A DNA stretch of 64,000 nt from Bordetella avium (GCF_034424645.1 NZ_CP139969.1:806001-870000); one strand, 5' to 3'; positions 43,454 through 54,226 are shown, numbered from the stretch's first letter. The notes: generated by a model not told the origin, from the letters alone. Numbers and translations: made by a program.

Positions 43454-43672
43454 GTGGTATACCTCGATTCAGAACCTGAAAAACCAGTGGGGGCAAGGTT
43501 GGTTGCGATTCGGGAAGGCCGTGTTGTCAGCTACGCTGACCGCAGGTATGAGTTTCTGACGGTAGAGCAGGCGATGGGGTTCACAAGGTTTCTGGAGCAG
43601 GGCAAGCCGCTGGAGCATGCCTGCAAAATATGGAAGCCCAGGCGCATTGTCGCGCTTCCTCACGCGGGCTGA
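43454..43672 (+). CDS. Small hypothetical protein, about 72 aa
   Basis: An ORF from a GTG at 43454 reading VYLDSEPEKPVGARLVAIREGRVVSYADRRYEFLTVEQAMGFTRFLEQGK. The amphipathic pattern is protein-like and the codon use resembles the genome, but no family, membrane helix or ribosome binding site is evident, and the start could be further downstream. It lies upstream of ppk2 on the same strand. Confidence 0.35.
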   Translation: MVYLDSEPEKPVGARLVAIREGRVVSYADRRYEFLTVEQAMGFTRFLEQGKPLEHACKIWKPRRIVALPHAG

Positions 43673-43813
43673 GGGCGCGCCCTTGTGAAGGGGAGGGCTG
43701 ATCTATCATTTGCCCTCTGCATCGCATCCTGCCGCGCAGGACTCGCTGTGGCAAAACCGCTTGCACCAGAGCGTCCGGTCGGCGCCGCAAATCGAATAGA
43801 CAGGAGTTTGAGC

Positions 43814-44869
43814 ATGGCTGAAAAACCCCGCGCTTCCCGCAAGTCCGGTCTTCCTCCCGAGCCCTTGGCGCTCGATCCCGAGCGCGTGGAAATTGCCGCG
43901 CGTGCCGAAGCGGCCCGGCAGGAAGCTGTCGCCGTCATGGCCGACATCGCCGCCCGGGCCGAATCTTCGGTTGAGCCCAAGGAGGCCTTGCGTTCTGTGA
44001 TTGAGGCCTTGTCTCCGGATGACGCTCAGGCCGTTCATCAGGCGCTGTTGCAAGCGGCCGCTCCGCAAGGACGCCGCCGCAATCCCGACCTGGAGTTGGC
44101 CGTGGACTGGCGCGATGGGAACTACCCCTACCGCCATCGCATGCAGCGTAAAACCTACGAAAAACAGAAGTACCGCTTGCAGGTCGAATTGCTCAAGCTA
44201 CAGGCCTGGGTCAAGGCTAGCGGACAGCGCGTGGTCATTCTGTTTGAGGGCCGCGATGCGGCGGGCAAGGGGGGCGCCATCAAGCGCATGATGGAACATC
44301 TGAACCCGCGCGGCGCCCGCGTGGTCGCACTGGAAAAACCTTCCGATACCGAACGCGGCCAATGGTATTTCCAGCGCTATGTGCAGCATCTGCCGACCGC
44401 CGGTGAAATCGTGCTATTTGACCGGTCCTGGTACAACCGGGCAGGGGTGGAGCGTGTGATGGGCTTCTGCAGCGATCAGGAATATCAGGAGTTTCTGCGG
44501 CAGGTGCCCGAATTCGAACGCCATCTGGTCAGCAGCGGCATTCATTTAATCAAGTTCTGGTTTTCGGTCAGCCAGGAGGAGCAGCGCCGCCGTTTCGGCC
44601 AGCGCAAAGTGCATCCGCTCAAACAGTGGAAACTCAGCCCGATCGATCTGGCTTCCCTGGATAAATGGGATGACTACACCCGCGCCAAAGAGACCATGTT
44701 CGCACATACCGACACGGCCGATGCGCCCTGGATCGTGGTCAAGTCAGATTGCAAGAAGCGCGCCCGCTTGAATGCCATGCGGTATGTCTTGAACCGTCTG
44801 CCTTACGAAGGCCGCAGCGATAGCCCCGATCTGGCGACGGATGCGCTGATCGTCGGCCGGGCGCTTTGA
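43814..44869 (+). CDS. ppk2: Polyphosphate kinase 2
   Basis: A 351-residue P-loop kinase that transfers phosphate between polyphosphate and nucleotides. Walker A is EGRDAAGKGG (about 145-154) and the lid-Walker B region is VLFDRSWYNRAGVERVMGF. An N-terminal Ala-rich extension of some 95 residues precedes the kinase domain (DWRDGNYPYRHRMQRKTYEKQ). Whether it phosphorylates nucleoside mono- or diphosphates cannot be told by eye. The start at 43814 has CAGGAG at 43801-43806. It stands alone. Confidence 0.93.
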   Translation: MAEKPRASRKSGLPPEPLALDPERVEIAARAEAARQEAVAVMADIAARAESSVEPKEALRSVIEALSPDDAQAVHQALLQAAAPQGRRRNPDLELAVDWRDGNYPYRHRMQRKTYEKQKYRLQVELLKLQAWVKASGQRVVILFEGRDAAGKGGAIKRMMEHLNPRGARVVALEKPSDTERGQWYFQRYVQHLPTAGEIVLFDRSWYNRAGVERVMGFCSDQEYQEFLRQVPEFERHLVSSGIHLIKFWFSVSQEEQRRRFGQRKVHPLKQWKLSPIDLASLDKWDDYTRAKETMFAHTDTADAPWIVVKSDCKKRARLNAMRYVLNRLPYEGRSDSPDLATDALIVGRAL

Positions 44870-44931
44870 CGAATCCTGCCCCGTCCTGGTGATCGGGCGG
44901 GGCGGATGATCCGCGTCTTCTTGATCTTTAT

Positions 44932-44947
44932 ATTAGTTAATGCTAAT
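44932..44947. promoter_or_regulatory. Probable operator of the ArsR-type repressor
   Basis: The palindrome ATTAG-TTAATG-CTAAT lies in an AT-rich stretch 25-40 bases before the repressor start, overlapping the expected promoter. AT-rich palindromes of this kind are bound by BigR/YgaV-type regulators. Confidence 0.65.
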
Positions 44948-44974
44948 TTAGAAAAACATAAAATATAGACTGTG

Positions 44975-45286
44975 ATGGCAACCAAGGTAAAAGATCTTCA
45001 GCTTTTGCAGAATGAGGCAGCGCGCGCTGCGAGCATGCTTCGTGCATTAGGCAATCCGCATCGGCTCGTCGTGCTTTGCTTGTTGATCGAGCACAAGGAA
45101 ATGACGGTCGGTTCCTTGCATGAGCATCTGACGCTCAGTCAATCGGCGCTGTCTCAGCATCTGGCCAAGATGCGAGAAGAGGGGCTGGTCGCTTATCGGC
45201 GTGAGGCGCAAACGCTTTACTACTACATTGAAAACCCAGACGTGGCAAAGCTCATCGCAACGCTCAAGTCCATATTTTGTCCCTGA
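44975..45286 (+). CDS. ArsR/SmtB-family repressor, BigR/SqrR/YgaV-like
   Basis: A 103-residue winged-helix repressor. The helix-turn-helix is LTLSQSALSQHLAKMREEGLV. Two cysteines, Cys35 in LVVLCLL and Cys102 in IFCP at the C-terminus, match the pair that forms a di- or tetrasulfide bridge in BigR-type persulfide sensors; classical arsenic or zinc motifs are absent. It is followed 22 bases later by a rhodanese-membrane protein, the YgaV-YgaP arrangement. It probably represses its own operon until sulfane sulfur accumulates. GTG at 44972 is an alternative start. Confidence 0.88.
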   Translation: MATKVKDLQLLQNEAARAASMLRALGNPHRLVVLCLLIEHKEMTVGSLHEHLTLSQSALSQHLAKMREEGLVAYRREAQTLYYYIENPDVAKLIATLKSIFCP

Positions 45287-45308
45287 TCTTTCAAAGAAGG
45301 CTTGATCT

Positions 45309-45836
45309 ATGTCGCTACCACTTATTTCTGCTCAGACTGCTAAAGCGCGCATTGCCCAAGGAGCCGTTCTGGCTGACATCCGTTCTATGGATGAGTATGC
45401 GCGAGAGCATATTGCCCAGGCCCGGCACGTTCCGGTGGAGAGTTTGCAGTCAAAAAAAATGGCAAGTGATGGCGCCAAGGCCGTCATTTTCTATTGCAAG
45501 TCCGGTAACCGTACCAAGATGAATGCCGCCGCGCTGAGGGCCGGCGTCGAAGGCGAGGCCTACATACTCGATGGCGGATTGGACGCTTGGAAAAAAGCGG
45601 GTTTATCCGTTGAAAAAAACGCCGCGCAACCACTAGAACTTCAACGCCAGGTGCAGATTACGGTTGGCCTCTTGGTCCTGCTGGGAACAATACTGGGTGC
45701 AGCGGTATCACCGTGGTTTCTCCTGCTGTCTGGCTTTGTCGGGACGGGTTTGTTCGTCGCCGGGGTGACAGGATTCTGCGGAATGGCGCGGCTGCTGATG
45801 CGAATGCCCTGGAATCAACAGGCTTTATTAAAGTAA
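45309..45836 (+). CDS. Membrane-anchored rhodanese, YgaP-like
   Basis: A 175-residue protein with an N-terminal rhodanese domain and a C-terminal DUF2892 membrane anchor of two helices (ITVGLLVLLGTILGAAVSPWFLLLSG and GFVGTGLFVAGVTGFCGMARLLM). The catalytic cysteine is in FYCKSGNRT. It moves sulfane sulfur from persulfides or thiosulfate at the membrane. Its position behind a BigR-like sensor supports a role in sulfide or persulfide handling. The start at 45309 has AAGAAGG upstream. Confidence 0.92.
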   Translation: MSLPLISAQTAKARIAQGAVLADIRSMDEYAREHIAQARHVPVESLQSKKMASDGAKAVIFYCKSGNRTKMNAAALRAGVEGEAYILDGGLDAWKKAGLSVEKNAAQPLELQRQVQITVGLLVLLGTILGAAVSPWFLLLSGFVGTGLFVAGVTGFCGMARLLMRMPWNQQALLK

Positions 45837-45928
45837 GCGTGGCCTGTCCCTGGGATAGGTGCAAAGCGGGTGATTGCCAAAAAAGCGCTGGCCACGTCTC
45901 TGCCAGCTATTGCGATCGGCAAAGAAAA

Positions 45929-45954
45929 AGCCCCTGAAAAAATTCAGGGGCTTT
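45929..45954. terminator. Bidirectional terminator between the rhodanese gene and tRNA-Ser
   Basis: AAGCCCCTGAA and TTCAGGGGCTT arms with flanking A and T runs. It fits the 3' end of the leftward tRNA-Ser and also faces the rightward rhodanese gene. Confidence 0.85.
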
Positions 45955-45958
45955 TGGT

Positions 45959-46051
<93 letters not shown>

Positions 46052-46398
46052 TGGTGGTATTGCTGCAAAATCTGTCCAATATCGGCTGTGGTCTTAGCCT
46101 TTGATATGGTGCTTTTTAGTATGGTGCTTAGTAGACGGCGCACTCATGTTTGCCTGCCAACGCTGCTGCCACTTTGATAAGCCGGGATTTTGCTTTGTTC
46201 TTGCTTCTTTCGCCATTTCGGTTCCGAACTAGCGAAGCCCGCTATTCTACCTGAAAAATTTCTTTGCGCAAATTTTTCTTATCCCGCGAGTCCATGCGGC
46301 AAGCGCGGCGGCGGCCTTGTCATGGGGTCATCCATGTGGCTGCCCGGCAGCAGGGATACACTTGGGGCGTCTTGCTTCAATTCCATTGGAGGTTGTTC
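46052..46398. other. Intergenic region between tRNA-Ser and the dehydrogenase gene
   Basis: About 350 bases without a supported gene. It must contain the leftward tRNA promoter and the rightward promoter of the SDR gene; no element stands out. Confidence 0.35.
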
Positions 46399-47181
46399 AT
46401 GCTCAAAGGCAAAGTGGCAGTCGTTACCGGTTCAACCAGTGGCATCGGCTTGGGCATCGCCCGCGCATTCGCCCAGCAGGGCGCCGATGTGGTGATCAAT
46501 GGCTTTGGCGATGCGGCCGAGATCGAGAAGCTGCGCGCCGAGCTGGCCGCGGTGCACAAGGTTAGGGTGCTGTATGACGGCGCCGATCTGTCCAAGGGCG
46601 AGGCGGTGCGCCAGTTGGTGGCCAATGCCGTGCAATCTCTGGGCCGTATCGACATTCTGGTGAATAACGCGGGGATACAGCACACCGCTTTGGTCGAGGA
46701 TTTTCCGGTCGAGAAGTGGGATGCCATTCTGGCCTTGAATCTGTCGGCCGTGTTTCACGGTTCGGCCGCCGCCTTGCCGCACATGAAGAAGCAGGGCTGG
46801 GGCCGGATCATCAATATCGCTTCCGCCCATGGTTTGGTGGGCTCGGCGCAGAAGTCGGCCTATGTGGCGGCCAAGCATGGCGTGGTGGGCCTGACCAAGG
46901 TGGTGGCGCTGGAGACTGCGGGTTCGGGCGTGACAGCCAATGCCATTTGCCCGGGCTGGGTACGCACGCCGCTGGTGGAAAAGCAGATTTCCGCCCTGGC
47001 CGCCAAGGATGGCGTGGACCAGGAGGCCGCCGCCCGCGAACTCTTGAGTGAGAAGCAGCCATCGCTGCAATTCGTGAGCCCCGAGCAGTTGGGGGGGGCG
47101 GCCGTTTTCCTGGCGTCGGAAGCGGCCGCGCAGATCACCGGTACGACCATCTCGGTCGATGGCGGCTGGACCGCTCGCTGA
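46399..47181 (+). CDS. 3-Hydroxybutyrate dehydrogenase (SDR family)
   Basis: A 260-residue short-chain dehydrogenase. The NAD-binding motif is [12 protein letters not shown] (10-21), the structural NNAG follows, and the catalytic Ser-Tyr-Lys lies in [19 protein letters not shown]. It most resembles D-3-hydroxybutyrate dehydrogenases ([22 protein letters not shown]), which oxidise hydroxybutyrate from polyhydroxyalkanoate breakdown to acetoacetate. The start at 46399 has TGGAGG upstream. yaaA follows 19 bases later. Confidence 0.87.
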   Translation: MLKGKVAVVTGSTSGIGLGIARAFAQQGADVVINGFGDAAEIEKLRAELAAVHKVRVLYDGADLSKGEAVRQLVANAVQSLGRIDILVNNAGIQHTALVEDFPVEKWDAILALNLSAVFHGSAAALPHMKKQGWGRIINIASAHGLVGSAQKSAYVAAKHGVVGLTKVVALETAGSGVTANAICPGWVRTPLVEKQISALAAKDGVDQEAAARELLSEKQPSLQFVSPEQLGGAAVFLASEAAAQITGTTISVDGGWTAR

Positions 47182-47200
47182 TAACAAGGATTTTGTTCTT

Positions 47201-47974
47201 ATGCTGTTTTTGCTTTCCCCCGCCAAAAAGCTGGATTACGACACGCCGGTCCAGGTGCAGACCCATACGCAACCGCTGTTCGTGGAGCAGGCTGCCGCGC
47301 TTATCAAGGTGTTGAAAACCAAGTCGGCCGACGAGATTGCGGGGCTGATGAGTTTGAGCCAGGCTTTGGCCGAGTTGAACGTGGGCCGTTATGCAGCGTG
47401 GAAAAAGACCTTCACGCTGGATAACGCCCGGCAGGCCGTACTGGCCTTCAATGGTGATGTCTATGAGGGTTTGGAGGCGACCAGCCTCTCAGCGTCGCAG
47501 TTGGATTGGGCTCAAGAGCATGTGGTGATCCTGAGCGGCCTGTATGGCGCACTGCGGCCCTTGGATTTGATGCAGCCTTATCGCCTCGAAATGGGTACGC
47601 GTCTGGAAACCCCCAAGGGCAAGAATCTGTACGAGTATTGGGGCAGCACGATCGCTGCTTACTTGAATGAGCGGCAGGAAGGCGAAGGCGCGCCCTGCAT
47701 TATCAACCTCGCCTCGGAAGAGTATTTCAAGGCGGTGGATCTGAAGACCTTGAAGGCGCGTGTTGTGCAGTGCGTGTTCCAGGATTGGAAGGGCGGGGCT
47801 TGGAAAATCATCAGTTTTCATGCCAAGCGGGCACGCGGCTTGATGGTCCGCTATGCCATTGAACACCGGGCCAAGACCCCCGAAGCTCTGCAAGCTTTCG
47901 ATCGCGAAGGTTATGTCTTTGATGCGTCGGCCTCTAGCGCCGACAAGCTGGTGTTTCGCCGCAGGCTGGATTGA
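47201..47974 (+). CDS. yaaA: Peroxide stress protein YaaA
   Basis: A 257-residue YaaA/DUF328 protein: [16 protein letters not shown] at the start, [32 protein letters not shown] and [17 protein letters not shown] are all family landmarks. E. coli YaaA limits free iron and oxidative damage during peroxide stress. The start at 47201 has AAGGA upstream. It is probably co-transcribed with the preceding dehydrogenase gene; a terminator follows. Confidence 0.95.
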   Translation: MLFLLSPAKKLDYDTPVQVQTHTQPLFVEQAAALIKVLKTKSADEIAGLMSLSQALAELNVGRYAAWKKTFTLDNARQAVLAFNGDVYEGLEATSLSASQLDWAQEHVVILSGLYGALRPLDLMQPYRLEMGTRLETPKGKNLYEYWGSTIAAYLNERQEGEGAPCIINLASEEYFKAVDLKTLKARVVQCVFQDWKGGAWKIISFHAKRARGLMVRYAIEHRAKTPEALQAFDREGYVFDASASSADKLVFRRRLD

Positions 47975-47990
47975 TGCGGTCTTTGCTCTG

Positions 47991-48014
47991 AAGGCGGCGA
48001 AAGCCGCCTTTTTT
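47991..48014 (+). terminator. Rho-independent terminator after yaaA
   Basis: AAGGCGGC, a GAAA loop and GCCGCCTT run into TTTT, 17 bases after the stop. Confidence 0.88.
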
Positions 48015-48167
48015 ATGGCGTTGCTGAAACAGAGACATCGAACGCTGCGGCCCGCGATGTCGGCATGGCCGAGACGCCCGAGGATAGCTTGCGCGCCATC
48101 AGCGGGCTTGTCTCGGGCCAGCCCGTCAAGCGCGTCTGGAGGATAGGCGCGCGGAGGGCGTTCGGGC

Positions 48168-50375
48168 TCAGGCCCCGATGAGTTGGGGCTCGCTGGGTTC
48201 TGCGACGGCAGCCAGTTCCTGGCGGATCATGGTGGCCGCGCGCAGCATTTGCTTGACCGGATAGGCCAGCGCCGCAGCGTCGCCTGTGGTGTCGAACTGT
48301 GTGGGCAGGTCGGTGGGTTCCGGGCCGGTGGTTTGCAGCAATTGCACCATGTCATCCAGCGCGAGCTGGATTTCGGGGGGCGTTTGGGGCATGGCGGCCA
48401 GGATGGGCATGGCGGCGGTGATCTGCGAGGCCAGGATGTGATTCTGGATGAGCAGGTTGTTGAACTCGGGCACGTTGATCTGATGCGACTGGGGCTCGCT
48501 CATCATGCGGTAGAAGGCCTCGGCGTAGTTGCTGAAGGCAATATGCACGTCTTTGCGGGCCAGACGCCAGGCCAGGTCGGCCTCGGCCGCCTGGCTGTTG
48601 TCATGGGGCGTTTTCTGGCCGTCATGCTTTTGCATGCTGTCGAGATAGCGCATCCCGGCGCGCAGGTATTCGAGATTAGCGCGTGAGGCGGCCTGGGCCA
48701 GAGGCTTCATATAGCGGGCTTCCCACCAGGGCAGCACATAGCTGCAGATCAGGGCAAGCACGCAACCCAATACGGTGTCGAGGGCGCGCTCGCCGATCAC
48801 GTCCAGCGACACGCTGCCTGGCGCCACGAAATGGAACACCAGCACTACGAACAAGGTGTTGAAGATGGCGCTGGCCATGTAATTCAACTGCACCAGGCTG
48901 TTGCCCATGATGCAGGCGCCCAGCAAGACGGCGAACAGAATGGTGGGCTTGTCGGTGAGCGCGAAGAGCGTAAGCGCGAGGATGCAGCCGATCAGGGTGC
49001 CCATCAGGCGCCAGCCATTGCGCTGGCGCGTCAGGGCAAAGCCGGGTTTCATGATGATGACGATGGTCAGCAGCACCCAATAGCTGTGCGACGCGAGGTT
49101 CATGGGCAGCCAAGTGCCGATCAGGGCTAATGCGATGGCGGCGGCCAGCGTCACGCGTATGGCGTAGCGGCAATGTGGCGAGTCCAGGCGCAAATTGCTG
49201 GTGATCATGCCCAGACGCACTTCCTGGCGCGACATGAAACGGGTGAGCGATTTGTCGATGCGTAGCTCGCTCGTCGGCAGGGCATCGGGCCGGTCTTGCG
49301 TGTGGTCAACCAGGCGGTCCACGATGCGCGCGGCATTGCGCAGGCGGCGCAGCACCTGAACCAGCAGCGTGAGGATTTCGGGCTCCCGTTCGCCCAGGCC
49401 TTGCTGCTTGAGCTGCTCGATCTCGTATTCGATGGCGCGCAGCTCGGCTTTGGCGCTGCTGCGGTACTGCGTCGGCCGCGCACGGGAGACATCGAGCGCG
49501 ATGCGGTTGACCTCCAGCGACATCTTGAGCAAGGCATCACGCATGAAAATCAGGGTGTCGTTGCCCGCCAGAACCCGGCGCAGCGAGGCGTAGTCGGTAT
49601 GGGTTGCGACCAGCGTGTCGAGCAGCGCAAGCATATCGACAAACATATTCCACAGCATGACGCGCTCGCTCTCGCGAAAACCCTTGCCTCGCGGCAGGGC
49701 GCGCAACACCAGATCGCGTGCGGCCTGGTGGTTGTCGGTCATGGCGGACTGGCGCTGGATCAGGGTGCGGTAGGCCTCATCCAGATCGGCGTTTTCATCG
49801 TAGAAGCTGGCGCGGGCCAACATGTAATCGGCGGTGGCGAATAAGGCGACCGACATGGCCTGGCGTTCTTCGCGCAGCCAGAAAAGGCGCCGGAAGGCGA
49901 AGCTGAAAAGCAGATAAAACAGCGCGCCGCCCAGTGTGGCCAAGGCATGCCAGACGACCTCATGGGGTTGCATGGGGGAGTGCATGGTCAGGGTCATCAG
50001 CAGGAGGCCGGCGAAGCCGATCAGCCCGCCGCGTTTGCCGAATACCGAGAACATCGAGAACAGAAAACACTGTCCTATGACGACCAGCCATAAAGCGAAG
50101 GGATAGGTCGAGGCTATTCCCGTGATGGTGACAGTGACGGTGCCTAGCAAGGCGCCGCCCAGCATTTCATTGGTGCGATGGCGCTGCGGGCCACCCGGCT
50201 GGTCGATGATGGCCAGGCATTGCGCGCCGAAGGTCGCCACCAGACCGATGGAGTATTGCCCCCAGACGACTCCCAGCACCATCACGGGCAGCAGCATGCC
50301 GACCGCCTGGCGCACGCCACCGAAGAAGTAGTGGCTGTAGAGGAAACGACGGATGCTGGCGATGCGCAGTTCCAT
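48168..50375 (-). CDS. FUSC-family inner-membrane protein, YccS-like
   Basis: A 735-residue protein with two blocks of membrane helices (about residues 20-165 and 405-535), each followed by a soluble helical region. This is the repeat architecture of YccS and of AaeB-type aromatic acid exporters. Motifs include GQYSIGLVATFGAQ and, in the second block, SHSYWVLLTIVIIMKPGFALTRQRNGWRLMGTLIG, the FUSC signature. It probably exports small organic anions, but substrate unknown. The start at 50375 (MELRIASIRRFLYSH) is chosen; the open frame upstream reads as noise. Confidence 0.87.
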   Translation of the reverse strand: MELRIASIRRFLYSHYFFGGVRQAVGMLLPVMVLGVVWGQYSIGLVATFGAQCLAIIDQPGGPQRHRTNEMLGGALLGTVTVTITGIASTYPFALWLVVIGQCFLFSMFSVFGKRGGLIGFAGLLLMTLTMHSPMQPHEVVWHALATLGGALFYLLFSFAFRRLFWLREERQAMSVALFATADYMLARASFYDENADLDEAYRTLIQRQSAMTDNHQAARDLVLRALPRGKGFRESERVMLWNMFVDMLALLDTLVATHTDYASLRRVLAGNDTLIFMRDALLKMSLEVNRIALDVSRARPTQYRSSAKAELRAIEYEIEQLKQQGLGEREPEILTLLVQVLRRLRNAARIVDRLVDHTQDRPDALPTSELRIDKSLTRFMSRQEVRLGMITSNLRLDSPHCRYAIRVTLAAAIALALIGTWLPMNLASHSYWVLLTIVIIMKPGFALTRQRNGWRLMGTLIGCILALTLFALTDKPTILFAVLLGACIMGNSLVQLNYMASAIFNTLFVVLVFHFVAPGSVSLDVIGERALDTVLGCVLALICSYVLPWWEARYMKPLAQAASRANLEYLRAGMRYLDSMQKHDGQKTPHDNSQAAEADLAWRLARKDVHIAFSNYAEAFYRMMSEPQSHQINVPEFNNLLIQNHILASQITAAMPILAAMPQTPPEIQLALDDMVQLLQTTGPEPTDLPTQFDTTGDAAALAYPVKQMLRAATMIRQELAAVAEPSEPQLIGA

Positions 50376-50868
50376 GGGGCTGTACACAAGTCCGAGACCC
50401 GTCAAGTATAGAGAGCCTCCCTGATTTTTGGGGGCGGAACCGCTACGCAGCGTTGCTGCGAAGCGAAAAAAACGCGCTGGGCGGACTGACGGGCGCGGTT
50501 CGATTTGCGGAGGATGCCGCAACGCGGTAAATTGCTCCCTCTTGCGCCGGTCTGCTATCCGAATCCGGCGCGCGGGCGAGCAGAGCCTGGGCCATCTTCC
50601 GTAGCCTGCTGCGCCAGTAAGACTTGCTGTTGGCCGCGCCAAAAGCGTGAGATGCCAAGGCTTCCATTTCGACTTCCGACGCCTTCTTGGGCGTTTGCAC
50701 TGCGTTTCTGACGAGCGCGTGCCGGGTCGGCAGGGTGTCCGGGTGGCGTGGCTCCGTGAGCCGCTAAGCGCCGGATCATGTTGCCGCGTCCGGTATGGGT
50801 TCCGCTACCGCCGTATCCGGGCAGGTGGCAGCCAGAGAAACAGGGCCGGTACAGAAAGGAAATACAAC
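50376..50868. other. Divergent intergenic region before the ilvIHC operon
   Basis: About 490 bases. A minus-strand frame at 50443-50700 (about 85 codons from a GTG) is open but resembles no family. No leader peptide rich in branched-chain codons is obvious, so I cannot support classical attenuation of ilv. GAAAGGA at about 50854-50860 is the ribosome binding site of ilvI. Confidence 0.4.
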
Positions 50869-52584
50869 ATGGAACTGAATGGCGCCGATATCGTCGTGCG
50901 CTGCCTGGCCGAAGAAGGCGTGGAACACGTTTTCGGCTACCCTGGCGGCGCGGTGCTTTACATCTACGACGCGATTTTCAAACAAGACAAATTCCAGCAT
51001 ATCCTGGTGCGTCACGAGCAGGCTGCCGTGCACGCCGCCGATGCCTATTCGCGTTCTTCGCAAAAGGTGGGCGTGTGCATCGTGACCAGCGGTCCGGGCG
51101 TGACCAATGCCGTGACCGGCATTGCCACGGCCTATATGGACTCGATCCCTATGGTCATCATCAGTGGCCAGGTGCCCACGGCTGCCATCGGCGAAGATGC
51201 CTTCCAGGAGTGCGACACCGTCGGCATTACGCGTCCCTGCGTCAAGCACAATTTCTTGGTGCGTGACGTCAAGGATCTCGCCGAAACGATGCGGCGCGCC
51301 TTCTTTATCGCGCGCACGGGTCGTCCGGGTCCGGTGCTGGTGGATATCCCCAAGGACATTACGGTCGCGCAATGCAAATACACGCCCAAGAAGGGCGAGA
51401 TTTCCATGCGCTCGTATGCGCCGGTCACCAAGGGGCATCAAGGCCAGATCAAGAAGGCCGTGCAGATGCTGCTGGCCGCCGAGCGCCCCATGATTTACAC
51501 GGGTGGCGGTGTGGTGCTGTCCGACGCGGCGGATGAGCTGCGCCGGCTGGTGGACTTGGTCGACGCGCCGTGCACCAATACCTTGATGGGTTTGGGTTCC
51601 TTGCCGGCCAGCGACCGTCATTTTGTCGGCATGCCGGGCATGCACGGCACCTATGAAGCCAATATGGCCATGCAGCACTGCGATGTGCTGCTCGCGATCG
51701 GCGCGCGCTTTGATGACCGTGTCATTGGCAATCCCAAGCATTTTGCGCAGAATGCCCGCAAAATCATCCATATCGACATCGATCCTTCATCGATTTCCAA
51801 GCGGGTGCGGGTCGATGTGCCCATCGTCGGCAACGTCAAGGACGTGCTGGTCGAATTGATTGATCAATACCAGCAGGCTCGCCAGGAAACCAAGCCGGCG
51901 TCGCAGGACAAGTGGTGGCAGCAGATCCAGGCCTGGCGCGGGCGCGAGTGCCTGAAGTACGCCCTTTCCGACGAGCTTATCAAGCCGCAGTTCGTGGTCG
52001 AAAAGCTCTGGGAAGTCACGGGTGGCGACGCCTTCGTGACCTCGGATGTGGGCCAGCATCAGATGTGGGCTGCGCAGTACTACAAGTTCAACAAACCGCG
52101 TCGCTGGATCAACTCCGGCGGCCTGGGCACCATGGGCGTGGGCCTGCCCTACGCCATGGGTGTGCAGATGGCCAATCCGGGTTCGGACATTGCCGTGATT
52201 ACGGGCGAAGCGTCGATCCAGATGAACATCCAGGAACTGTCGACCTGCCAGCAATACCATCTCACGCCCAAAATCGTTTGCCTGAATAACCGCTTCCTGG
52301 GCATGGTGCGTCAGTGGCAGCAGATTGACTACGGTTCGCGCTATTCCGAGTCCTATATGGATTCGCTGCCGGACTTCGTCAAGGTTGCCGAGGCTTACGG
52401 CCATGTGGGCCTGCGCATTGACCGCCCGGCGGATGTCGAGCCGGCGCTGCGCGAGGCATTCAAGAAGCACAAGGATCGCCTGGTCTTTCTTGACTTCATC
52501 ACCGACCGCACCGAAAACGTGTGGCCGATGGTCAAGGCAGGCCGCGGGCTGACCGAGATGCTGCTTGGTTCCGAGGATCTGTAA
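50869..52584 (+). CDS. ilvI: Acetolactate synthase large (catalytic) subunit
   Basis: The 571-residue ThDP-dependent catalytic subunit for the first common step of valine and isoleucine synthesis. Present are the ThDP-activating Glu in RHEQAAVHAADAY, the FAD-region FVGMPGMHGTYEANMAM and the C-terminal ThDP domain. The ThDP-metal motif, usually GDG...NN, reads GEASIQMN...LNNRF here (Gly446-Glu447-Ala448), a conservative but unusual form. The start at 50869 has GAAAGGA upstream. Followed by ilvH after 10 bases and by ilvC. Confidence 0.95.
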   Translation: MELNGADIVVRCLAEEGVEHVFGYPGGAVLYIYDAIFKQDKFQHILVRHEQAAVHAADAYSRSSQKVGVCIVTSGPGVTNAVTGIATAYMDSIPMVIISGQVPTAAIGEDAFQECDTVGITRPCVKHNFLVRDVKDLAETMRRAFFIARTGRPGPVLVDIPKDITVAQCKYTPKKGEISMRSYAPVTKGHQGQIKKAVQMLLAAERPMIYTGGGVVLSDAADELRRLVDLVDAPCTNTLMGLGSLPASDRHFVGMPGMHGTYEANMAMQHCDVLLAIGARFDDRVIGNPKHFAQNARKIIHIDIDPSSISKRVRVDVPIVGNVKDVLVELIDQYQQARQETKPASQDKWWQQIQAWRGRECLKYALSDELIKPQFVVEKLWEVTGGDAFVTSDVGQHQMWAAQYYKFNKPRRWINSGGLGTMGVGLPYAMGVQMANPGSDIAVITGEASIQMNIQELSTCQQYHLTPKIVCLNNRFLGMVRQWQQIDYGSRYSESYMDSLPDFVKVAEAYGHVGLRIDRPADVEPALREAFKKHKDRLVFLDFITDRTENVWPMVKAGRGLTEMLLGSEDL

Positions 52585-52594
52585 GGAAGCCACC

Positions 52595-53086
52595 ATGAAA
52601 CACGTGATTTCTGTGCTCATGGAGAACGAGCCCGGCGCGCTGTCGCGCGTGGTGGGGCTGTTTTCCGCACGCGGCTATAACATCGAGACACTGACTGTCG
52701 CGCCCACGGAAGATGCGACCCTGTCGCGTCTGACGGTGGTCACCGTGGGGTCCGATGAGGTCATCGAACAGATCACCAAGCATCTGAACCGTCTGGTGGA
52801 TGTGGTCAAGGTGGTCGATCTCACCGAAGGCGCTCACATTGAGCGCGAGCTCATGCTGATCAAGGTGCGCGCGGTCGGCAAGGAGCGTGAAGAAGTCAAG
52901 CGGATGGCGGATATCTTCCGCGGCCGCATCATCGACGTTACGGACAAGTCCTACACGATCGAGTTGACTGGAGACCAGGGCAAGGTGCAGGCCTTTATCG
53001 AGGCCCTGGACCGCAGCGCCATCCTGGAAACCGTCCGTACCGGCGTTTCCGGCATCGGCCGCGGCGAGCGTATCCTCAAGCTCTGA
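52595..53086 (+). CDS. ilvH: Acetolactate synthase small (regulatory) subunit
   Basis: A 163-residue regulatory subunit with an N-terminal ACT domain (KHVISVLMENEPGALSRVVGLFSARGYNIETLTV) that binds valine for feedback inhibition, and a second ACT-like domain (ERELMLIKVRAV...). The length matches E. coli IlvH. It starts 10 bases after ilvI, with AAGGAAG in the gap, and precedes ilvC by 64 bases. Confidence 0.97.
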   Translation: MKHVISVLMENEPGALSRVVGLFSARGYNIETLTVAPTEDATLSRLTVVTVGSDEVIEQITKHLNRLVDVVKVVDLTEGAHIERELMLIKVRAVGKEREEVKRMADIFRGRIIDVTDKSYTIELTGDQGKVQAFIEALDRSAILETVRTGVSGIGRGERILKL

Positions 53087-53135
53087 CCAGCACCGCAGTA
53101 CCCCATACTCTGCATTCAACGATTTTTAAAATTAA

Positions 53136-54167
<1,032 letters not shown>

Positions 54168-54200
54168 TTTTTGCCCCGGGCGAAGTTCTTGCTGCATCGG

Positions 54201-54226
54201 AAAAAACCGCCTTCGGGCGGTTTTTT
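54201..54226 (+). terminator. Rho-independent terminator after ilvC
   Basis: AAAAAACCGCC, a TTC loop and GGCGGTTTTTT: a strong symmetric terminator. Confidence 0.92.

Noticed and set aside
50443..50700. 85-codon minus-strand ORF between the FUSC gene and ilvI
   Set aside because: GTG start without ribosome binding site, no resemblance to a family; could not be supported as a gene.
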